Positions 1-7,757 of a stretch of DNA of 64,000 bases are shown one piece after another. The number at the start of each line of letters is the position of its first letter. Position 1 is the stretch's first letter. The translations under genes were made by a program, and so were the position numbers. The notes beneath the pieces were generated by a model that saw only the letters and a program-made list of their open reading frames with translations, ran no database searches and was not told the origin of the DNA. This stretch comes from Microbacterium galbinum (GTDB lineage: Bacteria > Actinomycetota > Actinomycetes > Actinomycetales > Microbacteriaceae), in assembly GCF_023091225.1 (NCBI RefSeq), contig NZ_JAHWXM010000001.1, positions 1,984,001 through 2,048,000 on the forward strand, in the 5' to 3' direction.

Positions 1-317
1 TTGATGTCGCGCAGAGAGGGGCGCAGCACCTTCGACCGGGCATCGGCTGGGTGCGGGGCGACCACGATCTGACCGCGCTCGTGCAGACGGCGGATCACGC
101 TCGTGATGGCCGCCGTGCTCACGCTCAGGTGCGCCGCGAGATCACCCGGCGTCACCGGGGCGTCGGCCGGCGCGTCCGCGATGAAACGCATGGCGACGCG
201 GTCGGTGTCGTTCGGAGCGCGCACCGCAGCGAGGCGTCGCGCGAACTGCGCATCGACCCGACGGAACTCGTCGACGCAGTGCACGAGATCGGATGTGATC
301 GTCGTCGTTTCGTTCAC
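1..317 (-). CDS. MarR-family transcriptional regulator (3' end cut by window)
   Basis: The reverse strand reads a GTG-initiated protein of at least 105 residues that runs off the left edge. Residues about 55-95 form a winged helix-turn-helix (LAAHLSVSTAAITSVIRRLH, then HPADARSK), the usual MarR recognition helix and wing. The start at 317 is chosen because a purine-rich AGGGGGTG lies 7 nt upstream; a TTG at 320 is an alternative. Such proteins are dimeric DNA-binding repressors that sense small ligands. The ligand and target are not visible. Confidence 0.75.
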   Translation of the reverse strand, partial: MNETTTITSDLVHCVDEFRRVDAQFARRLAAVRAPNDTDRVAMRFIADAPADAPVTPGDLAAHLSVSTAAITSVIRRLHERGQIVVAPHPADARSKVLRPSLRDI

Positions 318-445
318 CAAGTGTCACCCCCTGACCCCTCCATGCTACAAGACGCTCACGTAACGAGGTGGCCTAGCGGTTTTCAATGGCGATCAGGGCG
401 TCCATCGGGTGAGAAGATGGAATACCGCCCGCCGGAAAGGATGCC

Positions 446-688
446 ATGGCTGAGCGATTCACTCTCGACGAAGCGGGATACATCCTGTATTCCGACATGG
501 TCGAGCGCCTGCGCGAGCGCTTCCCCACCGTGCCGGTGTGGCGGCTGGAGCAGGTCGCAGCCGCCGAGCACGACGCGATCACCGGTGGCGTGCTGCAGAT
601 CGTGCCCGCCGAGGTCGAGGACGGCACGATCGAGATGCTCGAGCGCGAGTCGCAGAGCGTGAGCGCCGAGAACGAAGGGGTGGCGTGA
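446..688 (+). CDS. Small hypothetical protein, 80 aa
   Basis: An acidic 80-residue protein starting MAERFTLDEAGYIL. It has no membrane segment, signal peptide or Cys motif. A GGAAAGG ribosome-binding sequence stands just before the ATG. Its stop codon overlaps the ATG of the next gene by one base, so it is very probably translated together with the MarR regulator that follows. I do not recognise the family. Confidence 0.6.
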   Translation: MAERFTLDEAGYILYSDMVERLRERFPTVPVWRLEQVAAAEHDAITGGVLQIVPAEVEDGTIEMLERESQSVSAENEGVA

Positions 689-1254
689 TGGAGAGTTCCG
701 AGGAGTTCACCCGCTCGGGTTACTGGTACCCGGAAGTCGACTCCGCGAGCACGGTCGACGTGCTCAACCTGCTGCGCCGCTACCGCTCGGCCGAGACGGC
801 GATGCGCGCCCGCACGCGCGCGTCGATGCGCATGAACGAGACCGACCTCGTCGCGCTGCGCTTCCTGCTGCGCGAGCAGCGCGCCGGACGCATCGTGCGC
901 TCGATCGACATCGCCCGCATGCTCGACATCTCGACGGCATCCACCACGACCCTCATCGACCGCCTCGAGAAGGGCGGGCACGTCCGCCGCGAGGCGCACC
1001 CGACCGACCGCCGCGCGGGCATCGTCGTCCCCACGGTCAGCAGCGACGACGAGGTGCGCCACACCCTCGGTGCGATGCACCGGCGGATGCTGTCGCTCGT
1101 CGACGAGATGTCCGACAAGGAGCGCGCGGTGGTCACCCGCTTCCTCGCCGGCATGACCTCGGCGATCGAAGAGGCATCCGATCTCGATCAGGAACTGCGC
1201 GACGTGATCCGCGACCACGAGGAGTCGCAGGAAGAGGGAGCGGCGGGCGAGTAA
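688..1254 (+). CDS. MarR-family transcriptional regulator, 188 aa
   Basis: A central winged helix-turn-helix (SIDIARMLDISTASTTTLID, then RLEKGGHVRREAHPTDRRA) is the typical MarR DNA-binding region at residues about 70-125, flanked by helices that would form the dimer interface. The ATG at 688 is preferred to upstream in-frame starts because it overlaps the TGA of the small upstream gene (TGATG), indicating translational coupling. It is convergent with the MHS transporter at 1273-2844, so it need not regulate that gene. Ligand unknown. Confidence 0.8.
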   Translation: MESSEEFTRSGYWYPEVDSASTVDVLNLLRRYRSAETAMRARTRASMRMNETDLVALRFLLREQRAGRIVRSIDIARMLDISTASTTTLIDRLEKGGHVRREAHPTDRRAGIVVPTVSSDDEVRHTLGAMHRRMLSLVDEMSDKERAVVTRFLAGMTSAIEEASDLDQELRDVIRDHEESQEEGAAGE

Positions 1255-1264
1255 CCCGCCCGCC
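1242..1264. terminator. Short GC hairpin at the end of the MarR gene
   Basis: GGCGGGC at 1242-1248 pairs with GCCCGCC at 1258-1264. The hairpin straddles the MarR stop codon, between two convergent genes. There is no T-tract, so its role as terminator is tentative. Confidence 0.35.
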
Positions 1265-1272
1265 TGCCCGCC

Positions 1273-2844
1273 TCAGACCTTCTCGGGCTCGGCCGGCTCG
1301 GCGCCGTCGGCGTCACCCGCGGCATCCGCTGCCTGCTCGACCCGCTCGGGGAACAGCTCGTCGAGGTCGAGGTCGGGGTTGTCGTCCTGACCCTCGACGA
1401 GCTCGATGGCCTCCTGCTCGGTCTGCACGCTCGGCATCGCGCCGGGCAGCGGTCGGCGCGCCGACTCCTTGAGCACGACCACCGCGATGAACCCGGCGAT
1501 CGACGTGCCGATCACGTAGAACGCTGGCGCGAGCGACGAACCCGTCATCTGCACGAGCGCCTCCATCACGACCGGCGCCGTGCCGGCGAACAGCGCCACC
1601 GCCAGGTTGTACGAGATGCCCATGCCGCCGTAGCGCGACGACGTCGGGAAGAGCGCCGGCAGCGAGGAGGCGAGGTTGGCGACGTAGAACGTCACCGGGA
1701 ACGCGAGCAGCACGAGGCCCAGAACGGTCGACCAGATCTCGCCGTGCATCATGAACAGGAACGCGGGCACCGCGAGCACGATCGCCGAGGTCGAGCCGAT
1801 GAACAGCACCTTCTTGCGGCCGATGCGGTCGGAGAGCCGACCGGTGAGCGGGATGCAGAGGGCCATCGCCACGAGCACCGGGAGCGTCAGCAGCGTGCCG
1901 TGCACCTCGTCGTAGCCGAGGGTTCCGGTGAGGTACGTGGGCATGTACGAGGTGAGCGCGTAGCCGACGGTGTTCGCCGCGGCGACGAGCACGAAGGCCG
2001 TGAGCAGCTCGCGCCAGTACGCGCGGATGAGGGCGATGACACCCTTGGGCGCATCGGCCGCGGCCTGCGCTTCGTCGGCGGCGTGGGCCGCGGCATCCTG
2101 CGCTTCCTGGAAAGCGGGGGTGTCTTCGATCTTGAGTCGGAAGTAGATGGCGATGAGACCCAGCGGCAGCGCGACCAGGAACGGGATGCGCCAGGCGAAG
2201 CCCTGCATGACGTCGGCCGACAGCGTGAGCTGGAGGATCGAGACGAACGCCGCGCCGATCGCGAAGCCCATGTAGGAGCCGAGGTCGAGCAGCGAGGCGT
2301 AGAACCCGCGTCGCTTGTCGGGCGCGTACTCGGTGATGAAGGTCGTCGCCCCGGCGTACTCGCCGCCGGTGGAGAAGCCCTGCGCGAGCTTGAGCACGAT
2401 CAGCAGGATGGGCGCCCAGACCCCGATGACCGAGAAGTCGGGCAGTACACCGATGAGGAACGTCGCGGCGGCCATCATGATGAGCGTGAAGGCGAGCACG
2501 CGCTGACGCCCCATCCGGTCACCGAGCTGGCCGAGCACGATGCCGCCGAGCGGGCGCGCGACGAAGGTCACGGCGAAAACGCCGAGCGAGAAGAGCGACT
2601 GCGCCCCGGCCGAGGCATCCGGCAGGAACGCCCGTCCGATGATCACCGCCAGGTAGCCGTAGACGCCGATGTCGTACCACTCCATGAGGTTGCCGACCAC
2701 GGTTCCGGCGACCGCCCGTCGGAGCATGGGGCGATCGACCACCGTCACGTCGTCGACCGTGAGCCGACGCGGTTCGGTGGGCGCCGGTCGGAAGCGGCGG
2801 AGCAGCCGCTGCCAGAGGGATTCGCTCTTCACGGGATCGGACAT
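1273..2844 (-). CDS. MFS transporter, metabolite:H+ symporter (ProP-like) family
   Basis: A 523-aa membrane protein with about twelve hydrophobic segments. The start of TM1, GNLMEWYDIGVYGYLA at about residue 51, is the hallmark of the metabolite:proton symporter branch (ProP, KgtP, ShiA). The loop motif GDRMGRQRVL after TM2 is the MFS motif A. An Ala-rich hydrophilic loop lies between TM6 and TM7, and the C-terminal 60 residues are acidic and cytoplasmic. The start at 2844 has GAAAGTGAGA upstream; an in-frame start at 2910 lacks one. The substrate is likely an organic acid, amino acid or osmolyte, but cannot be told from sequence. Confidence 0.85.
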   Translation of the reverse strand: MSDPVKSESLWQRLLRRFRPAPTEPRRLTVDDVTVVDRPMLRRAVAGTVVGNLMEWYDIGVYGYLAVIIGRAFLPDASAGAQSLFSLGVFAVTFVARPLGGIVLGQLGDRMGRQRVLAFTLIMMAAATFLIGVLPDFSVIGVWAPILLIVLKLAQGFSTGGEYAGATTFITEYAPDKRRGFYASLLDLGSYMGFAIGAAFVSILQLTLSADVMQGFAWRIPFLVALPLGLIAIYFRLKIEDTPAFQEAQDAAAHAADEAQAAADAPKGVIALIRAYWRELLTAFVLVAAANTVGYALTSYMPTYLTGTLGYDEVHGTLLTLPVLVAMALCIPLTGRLSDRIGRKKVLFIGSTSAIVLAVPAFLFMMHGEIWSTVLGLVLLAFPVTFYVANLASSLPALFPTSSRYGGMGISYNLAVALFAGTAPVVMEALVQMTGSSLAPAFYVIGTSIAGFIAVVVLKESARRPLPGAMPSVQTEQEAIELVEGQDDNPDLDLDELFPERVEQAADAAGDADGAEPAEPEKV

Positions 2845-2892
2845 GTCGTTCTCACTTTCTTCCCGTCGCGAGGCGAATGCCCCGGGACAGAG

Positions 2893-2926
2893 TTCGGGGA
2901 GACGGTACACCCACCGTCTCCCCGAA
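2893..2926 (-). terminator. Strong hairpin terminator after the CsbD-like gene
   Basis: TTCGGGGAGACGGT at 2893-2906 and ACCGTCTCCCCGAA at 2913-2926 form a perfect 14-bp stem with a 6-nt loop. It lies 16 nt beyond the stop codon of the CsbD-like gene and just upstream of the transporter gene, so it would separate the two minus-strand genes. Confidence 0.7.
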
Positions 2927-2941
2927 GTTCCTGCGGCTCGC

Positions 2942-3115
2942 TCAGTTGTTGAAGGCGTCCTTGACGTTCTCGCCCGCCTTCTTCACGTCGGCCTTGGCCT
3001 GATCGGCCTTGCCCTCGGCCTCGAGCTTCTCGTTGCCGGTCACCTTGCCCGCAGCCTCCTTCGCCTTACCGGCGATGTCCTCTGCGGCGTTCTTGATCTT
3101 GTCGTCGAGTCCCAT
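2942..3115 (-). CDS. CsbD-like stress-response protein, 57 aa
   Basis: Starts MGLDDKIKNAAEDIAGKAKE and ends VKDAFNN. The Lys/Glu/Ala repeats GKAKEAAGK, GNEKLEAEGKADQ and KADVKKAGENV are those of the CsbD family of small, highly charged, cytoplasmic general-stress proteins. The full 57 residues match the usual family size. A strong GGAGCCCCCC-type leader (GAAAGGAG) precedes the ATG. Function in the family is not biochemically defined. Confidence 0.85.
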   Translation of the reverse strand: MGLDDKIKNAAEDIAGKAKEAAGKVTGNEKLEAEGKADQAKADVKKAGENVKDAFNN

Positions 3116-3176
3116 GGGGGGCTCCTTTCTTCTCGGTGGTTCGCGATGGTCTGGTGGGGCATCCGGGGATGCCGGG

Positions 3177-3428
3177 TCATCCGGAGAGCAGCAGTCCGGC
3201 CATGAGCGGAGCGGACGCCGCGGCGACGAGCGAGACGCCGCCGACGATCCCGGCGGCGCGCCAGAAGGATCGGCGCTCGACGGGAGCGGTGATGCCGGAC
3301 ATGCGGCCGACGGCCTGCCGGGCCGACAGCGGGGTGAGGTCGACGCCGTCTGCGGGGATCATCCCGGGCGTCCGGCGGAGGGCGCGTCGGGTGCCGATCG
3401 TGCGGGTCTTCTCCACTGCCGGGGACAT
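3177..3428 (-). CDS. Small membrane-anchored protein, 83 aa
   Basis: A Thr/Arg-rich N-terminal half followed by one hydrophobic segment near the C-terminus (AAGIVGGVSLVAAASAPLMA), suggesting a tail-anchored membrane protein. GGAAGGTGATTCG before the ATG is a good ribosome-binding site, which supports a real gene. It sits in tandem upstream of the CsbD-like gene and may share its transcript. Family not recognised. Confidence 0.6.
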   Translation of the reverse strand: MSPAVEKTRTIGTRRALRRTPGMIPADGVDLTPLSARQAVGRMSGITAPVERRSFWRAAGIVGGVSLVAAASAPLMAGLLLSG

Positions 3429-3455
3429 CGAATCACCTTCCTCGGAAGAAAGATT

Positions 3456-3490
3456 ACTAGTTTGACTAGTGAAACGCCAGCCTAGTGAAA
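3456..3490. promoter_or_regulatory. Candidate operator: paired ACTAGT and repeated TAGTGAAA
   Basis: Two ACTAGT palindromes (3456-3461 and 3465-3470) are separated by 3 nt, and TAGTGAAA is repeated at 3467-3474 and 3483-3490 (16-nt period). They lie in the divergent space between the small membrane protein and the SDR-DUF2867 gene. This looks like a regulator binding region; the regulator is unknown. Confidence 0.4.
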
Positions 3491-3519
3491 TCTCCGGTGA
3501 TCCGACCTACGCTCGGGAC

Positions 3520-5085
3520 ATGACCGAGCTCACCCAGCCCACCGGACGCGAAGACGACCTGCGCGCGATCCCCCGAGACGACGGCAGCGCCCCCGTCGCC
3601 CTGGTCCTCGGGGCGACCGGGTACATCGGCGGACGCCTCACCCCGCGCCTGCTCAACGCCGGGTACCGCGTGCGGGTTCTGGCGCGCGACGCGGCCCGCG
3701 CGGCATCCTTCCCCTGGGGTCCGGACTGCGAGATCGTCGAGGGCTCGGCCGACGATGCGGATGCCGTGGCCGAGGCCATGCGCGACGTCGATGTCGTCTA
3801 CTACCTGATCCACTCGATGGGCGCCGGCAAGGACTTCGAAGAGGCCGACGAGCGCGCGGCGCAGACGGTGGCGGATTCCGCGGCGACGGCCGGGGCCCGC
3901 CGCATCGTGTACCTCGGCGGACTGCATCCCGACGACGTGAAGCTGTCGCCGCACCTGCGTTCGCGCGTGCGGGTGGGCGAGGTGTTCCTCGAATCGGGAG
4001 TGCCGACGCTCGTGCTGCAGGCCGGGGTCGTGATCGGGTCGGGCTCGGCGTCGTTCGAGATGATCCGTCACCTCACCGAGGTGCTGCCGTACATGCCCGC
4101 CCCGAAGTGGGTGCGCAATCACATCCAGCCGATCGCGATCCGCGACGTGCTGCACTATCTGCTCGGCGCGGCACGGGTCGACGAGAGCGTGAACCGGGCG
4201 GTCGACATCGGCGGACCCGACGTGCTGCGCTACGGGCAGATGATGAACGGCTACGCGGTCGAGGCCGGACTCCCCCAACGCGCGATCGCCGCCCTCCCCG
4301 TGCTCACCCCGGGTCTCGCCTCGCACTGGGTGAACCTCGTGACGCCGGTGCCGCGCTCGATCGCGCGCCCGCTCGTCGCCTCGCTGCAGAACGAGTGCGT
4401 CGTGAAGAACCGCGACGTCGACGACCTCATCCCGCGGCCGACGGGCGGCCTGACCCCGTATCGCCGGGCCGTCGCGCTCGCGATCGGCCGGTCGAACAAC
4501 GACACGATCGAGACCAGCTGGCAGGATGCCGAGGTCTCGGGCGCACCGAGCGACCCGCTGCCGAGCGACCCCGACTGGGCCGGGCGCACGGTGTTCACGG
4601 ATGCACGGTCGCTCGAGACGACGGCATCCGTCGATCAGCTGTGGCGCGTGATCCTGGGCATCGGCGGATCGAACGGCTGGTACTCGTCGCCGTTCCTGTG
4701 GGCGGTGCGCGGTCTCATGGACCGCCTCGTCGGCGGGGTCGGCCTGCGCCGCGGACGCCGCAGCCGCACCGACGCCCGGGTCGGCGACGCGATCGATTTC
4801 TGGCGCGTCGAGGCCGTCGAGGCACCGGGCACGACGACGGATGCCTCACCCGCCAGCGGAGGGCTGCTGCGGCTGCGCGCCGAGATGAAGGTGCCGGGCT
4901 CGGCCTGGCTCGAGCTGCGCGCCCTGCCGGAGGGGACGGGCGCCCGGTACGAGCAGCGGGCGGTGTTCTTCCCGCGCGGGCTGAGCGGACGTCTGTACTG
5001 GCTCGCGGTGCTGCCGTTCCACGGTGCGATCTTCGCCGGCATGGCCGCCCGCATCACCGCCACGGCGGAGGGTGCGGAGGAGTAG
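3520..5085 (+). CDS. NAD(P)-binding SDR/NmrA-like protein fused to DUF2867
   Basis: A 521-aa two-part protein. Residues about 25-300 form an atypical extended SDR Rossmann domain: the dinucleotide motif is GATGYIGG near residue 34. The C-terminal 150 residues, with WRVILGIGG, NGWYSSPFLWAVRG and a final YWLAVLPFH, match the DUF2867 domain that commonly follows such SDR domains. The start at 3520 fits a TACGCT hexamer 6 nt upstream (leaderless type); the longer frame from 3469 would begin inside the operator region. A cytosolic or membrane-associated oxidoreductase or epimerase is likely, substrate unknown. Confidence 0.8.
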   Translation: MTELTQPTGREDDLRAIPRDDGSAPVALVLGATGYIGGRLTPRLLNAGYRVRVLARDAARAASFPWGPDCEIVEGSADDADAVAEAMRDVDVVYYLIHSMGAGKDFEEADERAAQTVADSAATAGARRIVYLGGLHPDDVKLSPHLRSRVRVGEVFLESGVPTLVLQAGVVIGSGSASFEMIRHLTEVLPYMPAPKWVRNHIQPIAIRDVLHYLLGAARVDESVNRAVDIGGPDVLRYGQMMNGYAVEAGLPQRAIAALPVLTPGLASHWVNLVTPVPRSIARPLVASLQNECVVKNRDVDDLIPRPTGGLTPYRRAVALAIGRSNNDTIETSWQDAEVSGAPSDPLPSDPDWAGRTVFTDARSLETTASVDQLWRVILGIGGSNGWYSSPFLWAVRGLMDRLVGGVGLRRGRRSRTDARVGDAIDFWRVEAVEAPGTTTDASPASGGLLRLRAEMKVPGSAWLELRALPEGTGARYEQRAVFFPRGLSGRLYWLAVLPFHGAIFAGMAARITATAEGAEE

Positions 5086-5114
5086 CGCGCCCCTCGTCTG
5101 GATAGGCTCGGGGC

Positions 5115-5384
5115 ATGACCGCGGCCGAACCGAACCCGTACCGTCACCTCATCGCGCTGGCCGCGGGGATCGTGGCGCTGATCGTGTTCCTCACGTTCAC
5201 GAGCGGCGTCATCGGCTATCTCGTCTCGATCGTCGTCGCCGGAGCGGCAGTGTTCGTCGGGCACCGCGCCCTGCGTGACCGCGGGCGGTTCTTGCTCGCC
5301 GCGATCCTCGGACTCGTGCTCAGCTACTTCGTGCTGATCACCTCGGTCGGCCTGCTCGTCGTGCGCCTGACCCGCCTCGGCTGA
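5115..5384 (+). CDS. Small membrane protein, 89 aa
   Basis: Two to three hydrophobic segments (residues about 12-48 and 60-82) and a short charged N-terminus. The ATG follows TAGGCT by 6 nt, the leaderless promoter pattern seen elsewhere in this window. It lies 29 nt downstream of the SDR-DUF2867 gene. Family not recognised. Confidence 0.65.
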   Translation: MTAAEPNPYRHLIALAAGIVALIVFLTFTSGVIGYLVSIVVAGAAVFVGHRALRDRGRFLLAAILGLVLSYFVLITSVGLLVVRLTRLG

Positions 5385-5400
5385 GGTTTCGCCGGGTCGG

Positions 5401-5474
5401 CCCTTCGTCTCGCTGCGCTCGCTCCGGAACCGGAACCGGTTCCTGAGCGAGGAGCGCAGCGACGAGACGAAGGG
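5401..5474. repeat. Intergenic inverted repeat, family A (TCGTCTCG type)
   Basis: CCCTTCGTCTCGCTGCGCTC at the left is mirrored by GAGCGCAGCGACGAGACGAA on the right, around a centre with two GGAACCG units. Further copies stand at 12199-12276 and 48854-48930, and half copies at 18981-19020 and 45573-45607. Here it separates two convergent genes and could end transcription in both directions. Confidence 0.8.
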
Positions 5475-5490
5475 TCCCCGCGCACACCGA

Positions 5491-7428
5491 TCAGTCGACG
5501 CGCGGCCGCTCCGGAGCGTCCGTCTGCTCGGGGTCGACGGCGGCATCCACCGCGGCATCCACGTCTCGCTGCGGGATGATGTCGATCGCCTCGGTCGCCG
5601 CCTCGTAGACCTCGGAGAGCGTCTCGTCGACGGTCTCCTCGTCGATCCAGGCGAGGTCGTCACCCGAGTGGTCGTACTCGACGGGCACGAGGGCGAAGTC
5701 GTCGCCGTACTCCTCGAGGCCGGCCATGACGCTGTGGCGCACCGCCGCACGGGCATACAGCTCGCGCAGGATCATGGGGTCGCGGCGCAGGTCGATCATG
5801 AACGCGACCATCATGAACGCCATGATCACCGCGAACGGCAGCGCCGCGATGATGGTCACGTTCTGCAGTGACTGCAGTCCGCTCCCCTCGTCACCCGACA
5901 CGAGCACGACCGCGGCGATCGCGCCGACCAGGGCGCCCCAGGTGACCGTGACCCAGCGCGCGGGCTCCGGACGACCCTGCTGCGACAGCGTGCCCATCAC
6001 GAGCGAGGCCGAGTCGGCGCCGGTGATGAAGAAGATCGAGATCAACAGGATCAGCAGGATGCTCGTGATCAGCGGGAAGGGCAGGTTCTCGAGCACGCCG
6101 AACAGCACCTCTTCGGGCGGATCGACCACGAGCCCGGCGCCGTCCATCTGCTGGCTGATCGCCGTGGTGCCGAAGATCGCGAACCAGATGAGCGAGATCG
6201 CCGAGGGCACGACGATCACGACCGCCACGAACTGGCGCAGCGTGCGGCCGCGCGAGATCTTCGCGATGAACATGCCGACGAACGGCGACCACGAGATCCA
6301 CCAGGCCCAGTAGAAGATCGTCCAGCCCGAGAGGAACGTCTCGACCTCGGCACCCTGCGACGCCGAGCGGGCGATCATGGTGGGCAGGTCTCCGAGGAAC
6401 TGCACGGCCACCGAGGGGATGACGTTGAGGATGAGCATCGACGGTCCGACGAAGAACACGAAGAACGCGAGCACCAGCGCCATCACGGCGTTGGTGTTGG
6501 AGAGCGCGCGGATGCCCTTCGAGACGCCAGAGACGGCCGAGGCGATGAAGCAGGCGGTGAGCACGGCGATGACCGCGATCAGGATGCCGTTGCCGACCTC
6601 TCCGATGCCCGTGACGAGCTCGACGCCGTGGCCGATCTGCAGGGCGCCGAGTCCGAGCGAGGCGGCCGTGCCGAAGAGCGTGACGATGATCGAGAAGATG
6701 TCGATCGTGCGGCCGAGGGGACCGGTCGTGCGGCCCTCACCAAGCAGCGGCGCGAAGATCGAGGAGATCAGCGGGGTGCGGCCGCGGCGGAATGCACCGT
6801 AGGCGATCGCGCCGCCGACGAGCGCGTAGAACGCCCAGGCCTGCGGACCCCAGTGGTAGAGCACCTGGGCCTGCGCGGTGTGCATCGCCTCGAGGGTGTT
6901 GGCCTCGACGGTGCCGGGCGGCGGCGTCTCGAAGAACGTGAGCGGCTCGGCGGCACCCCAGAACACCAGACCGATGCCCATGCCGGCGGCGAACAACATC
7001 GAGATCCACGAGAACATCGAGAACTCGGGCTCTTCGTCGTCGCGGCCGAGCGGGATGCGCCCGTACCGGCTGAAGCCGACGAACAGCATGAACACGAGGA
7101 TCACGGTGGCGATCGTCGTGAAGAAGAAGCCGAAGTACTCGACCACCCACGCAAGCACACTGCTCGCGGTGCCCGACAGGTTGTCGCCCGCGAACACGCC
7201 CCAGGCGATGAACGCGACGGTCGCGAGGAGCGCGACACCGAACACGAGGTGGTCGGTGCGATAGGTGCGCCCCGTCTCTTCGACCGAGACGCCGGGGATC
7301 AGCGCCGGGTGCAGTCCGCGTGGTGGAACGGCCGACATGTCGCGGACGATCTTGCGGCCCGTCTCGGTGGCCTTGGGGACGATATTGGTGGCGGTGGTGC
7401 GGGGAGGCTTCTCTTCGGGGGTCTCCAT
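5491..7428 (-). CDS. BCCT-family transporter (betaine/carnitine/choline type)
   Basis: A 645-aa protein with about twelve membrane segments. The family signature is present at about residue 375 (FYWAWWISWSPFVGMFIAKI, then SRGRTLRQF). Long hydrophilic N- and C-terminal tails flank the core; the C-tail is acidic, unlike the basic osmosensing tail of Corynebacterium BetP. The ATG at 7428 has GGGAGAA 9 nt upstream and is preferred to a GTG at 7446. It would import a quaternary ammonium compatible solute by ion symport; the exact substrate is inferred only from the family. Confidence 0.85.
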   Translation of the reverse strand: METPEEKPPRTTATNIVPKATETGRKIVRDMSAVPPRGLHPALIPGVSVEETGRTYRTDHLVFGVALLATVAFIAWGVFAGDNLSGTASSVLAWVVEYFGFFFTTIATVILVFMLFVGFSRYGRIPLGRDDEEPEFSMFSWISMLFAAGMGIGLVFWGAAEPLTFFETPPPGTVEANTLEAMHTAQAQVLYHWGPQAWAFYALVGGAIAYGAFRRGRTPLISSIFAPLLGEGRTTGPLGRTIDIFSIIVTLFGTAASLGLGALQIGHGVELVTGIGEVGNGILIAVIAVLTACFIASAVSGVSKGIRALSNTNAVMALVLAFFVFFVGPSMLILNVIPSVAVQFLGDLPTMIARSASQGAEVETFLSGWTIFYWAWWISWSPFVGMFIAKISRGRTLRQFVAVVIVVPSAISLIWFAIFGTTAISQQMDGAGLVVDPPEEVLFGVLENLPFPLITSILLILLISIFFITGADSASLVMGTLSQQGRPEPARWVTVTWGALVGAIAAVVLVSGDEGSGLQSLQNVTIIAALPFAVIMAFMMVAFMIDLRRDPMILRELYARAAVRHSVMAGLEEYGDDFALVPVEYDHSGDDLAWIDEETVDETLSEVYEAATEAIDIIPQRDVDAAVDAAVDPEQTDAPERPRVD

Positions 7429-7480
7429 GAGAAACCATTCTCCCACGGCGCGTTCACAGGCACGGGGGCTTGCGCGGGGT

Positions 7481-7737
7481 GGGGCCCTTCGACAAGCTCA
7501 GGGACCCAGTTTCGAGACACCCCCACCCGGCCTGGGTCGCTGAGTTTGTCGAAGCGTCGCAGGGCGGCAGCATCCATTCGCTCGGGAGGAGAACTCGCGC
7601 TGCGCAGGACCAAAAGCGGCGGATGCTCCTGCCGAACGCGAGATCTCCTCCGTTCGCGGGCGCACTGGGGCCCTTCGACAAGCTCAGGGACCCAGTTGCG
7701 AGACACCCCCGCCCTGGGTCGCTGAGCCTGTCGAAGC
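7481..7737. repeat. Composite repeat: two family-B hairpins around a GGAGATC module
   Basis: Two copies of the family-B inverted repeat (CCTTCGACAAGCTCAGGGAC facing CTGGGTCGCTGAG(T/C)(T/C)TGTCGAAG) occupy 7481-7554 and 7668-7737. Between them is a third sequence with AGGAGAACTCGC, GCGGATGCTCCTG and GCGAGATCTCCTCC. This composite fills the 330-nt space between the UbiB-like and BCCT genes, and I see no gene in it. Related composites stand at 33062-33250, 45271-45607 and 53061-53292. Confidence 0.8.
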
Positions 7738-7757
7738 GGCGCAGTGCGGCCCCGCGC

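Noticed and set aside
5502..6785. Avoidance of NotI sites as support for NotI specificity
   Set aside because: GCGGCCGC is present at 5502-5509, 6244-6251 and 6778-6785, so there is no avoidance. Methylation could protect these, and specificity stays open.
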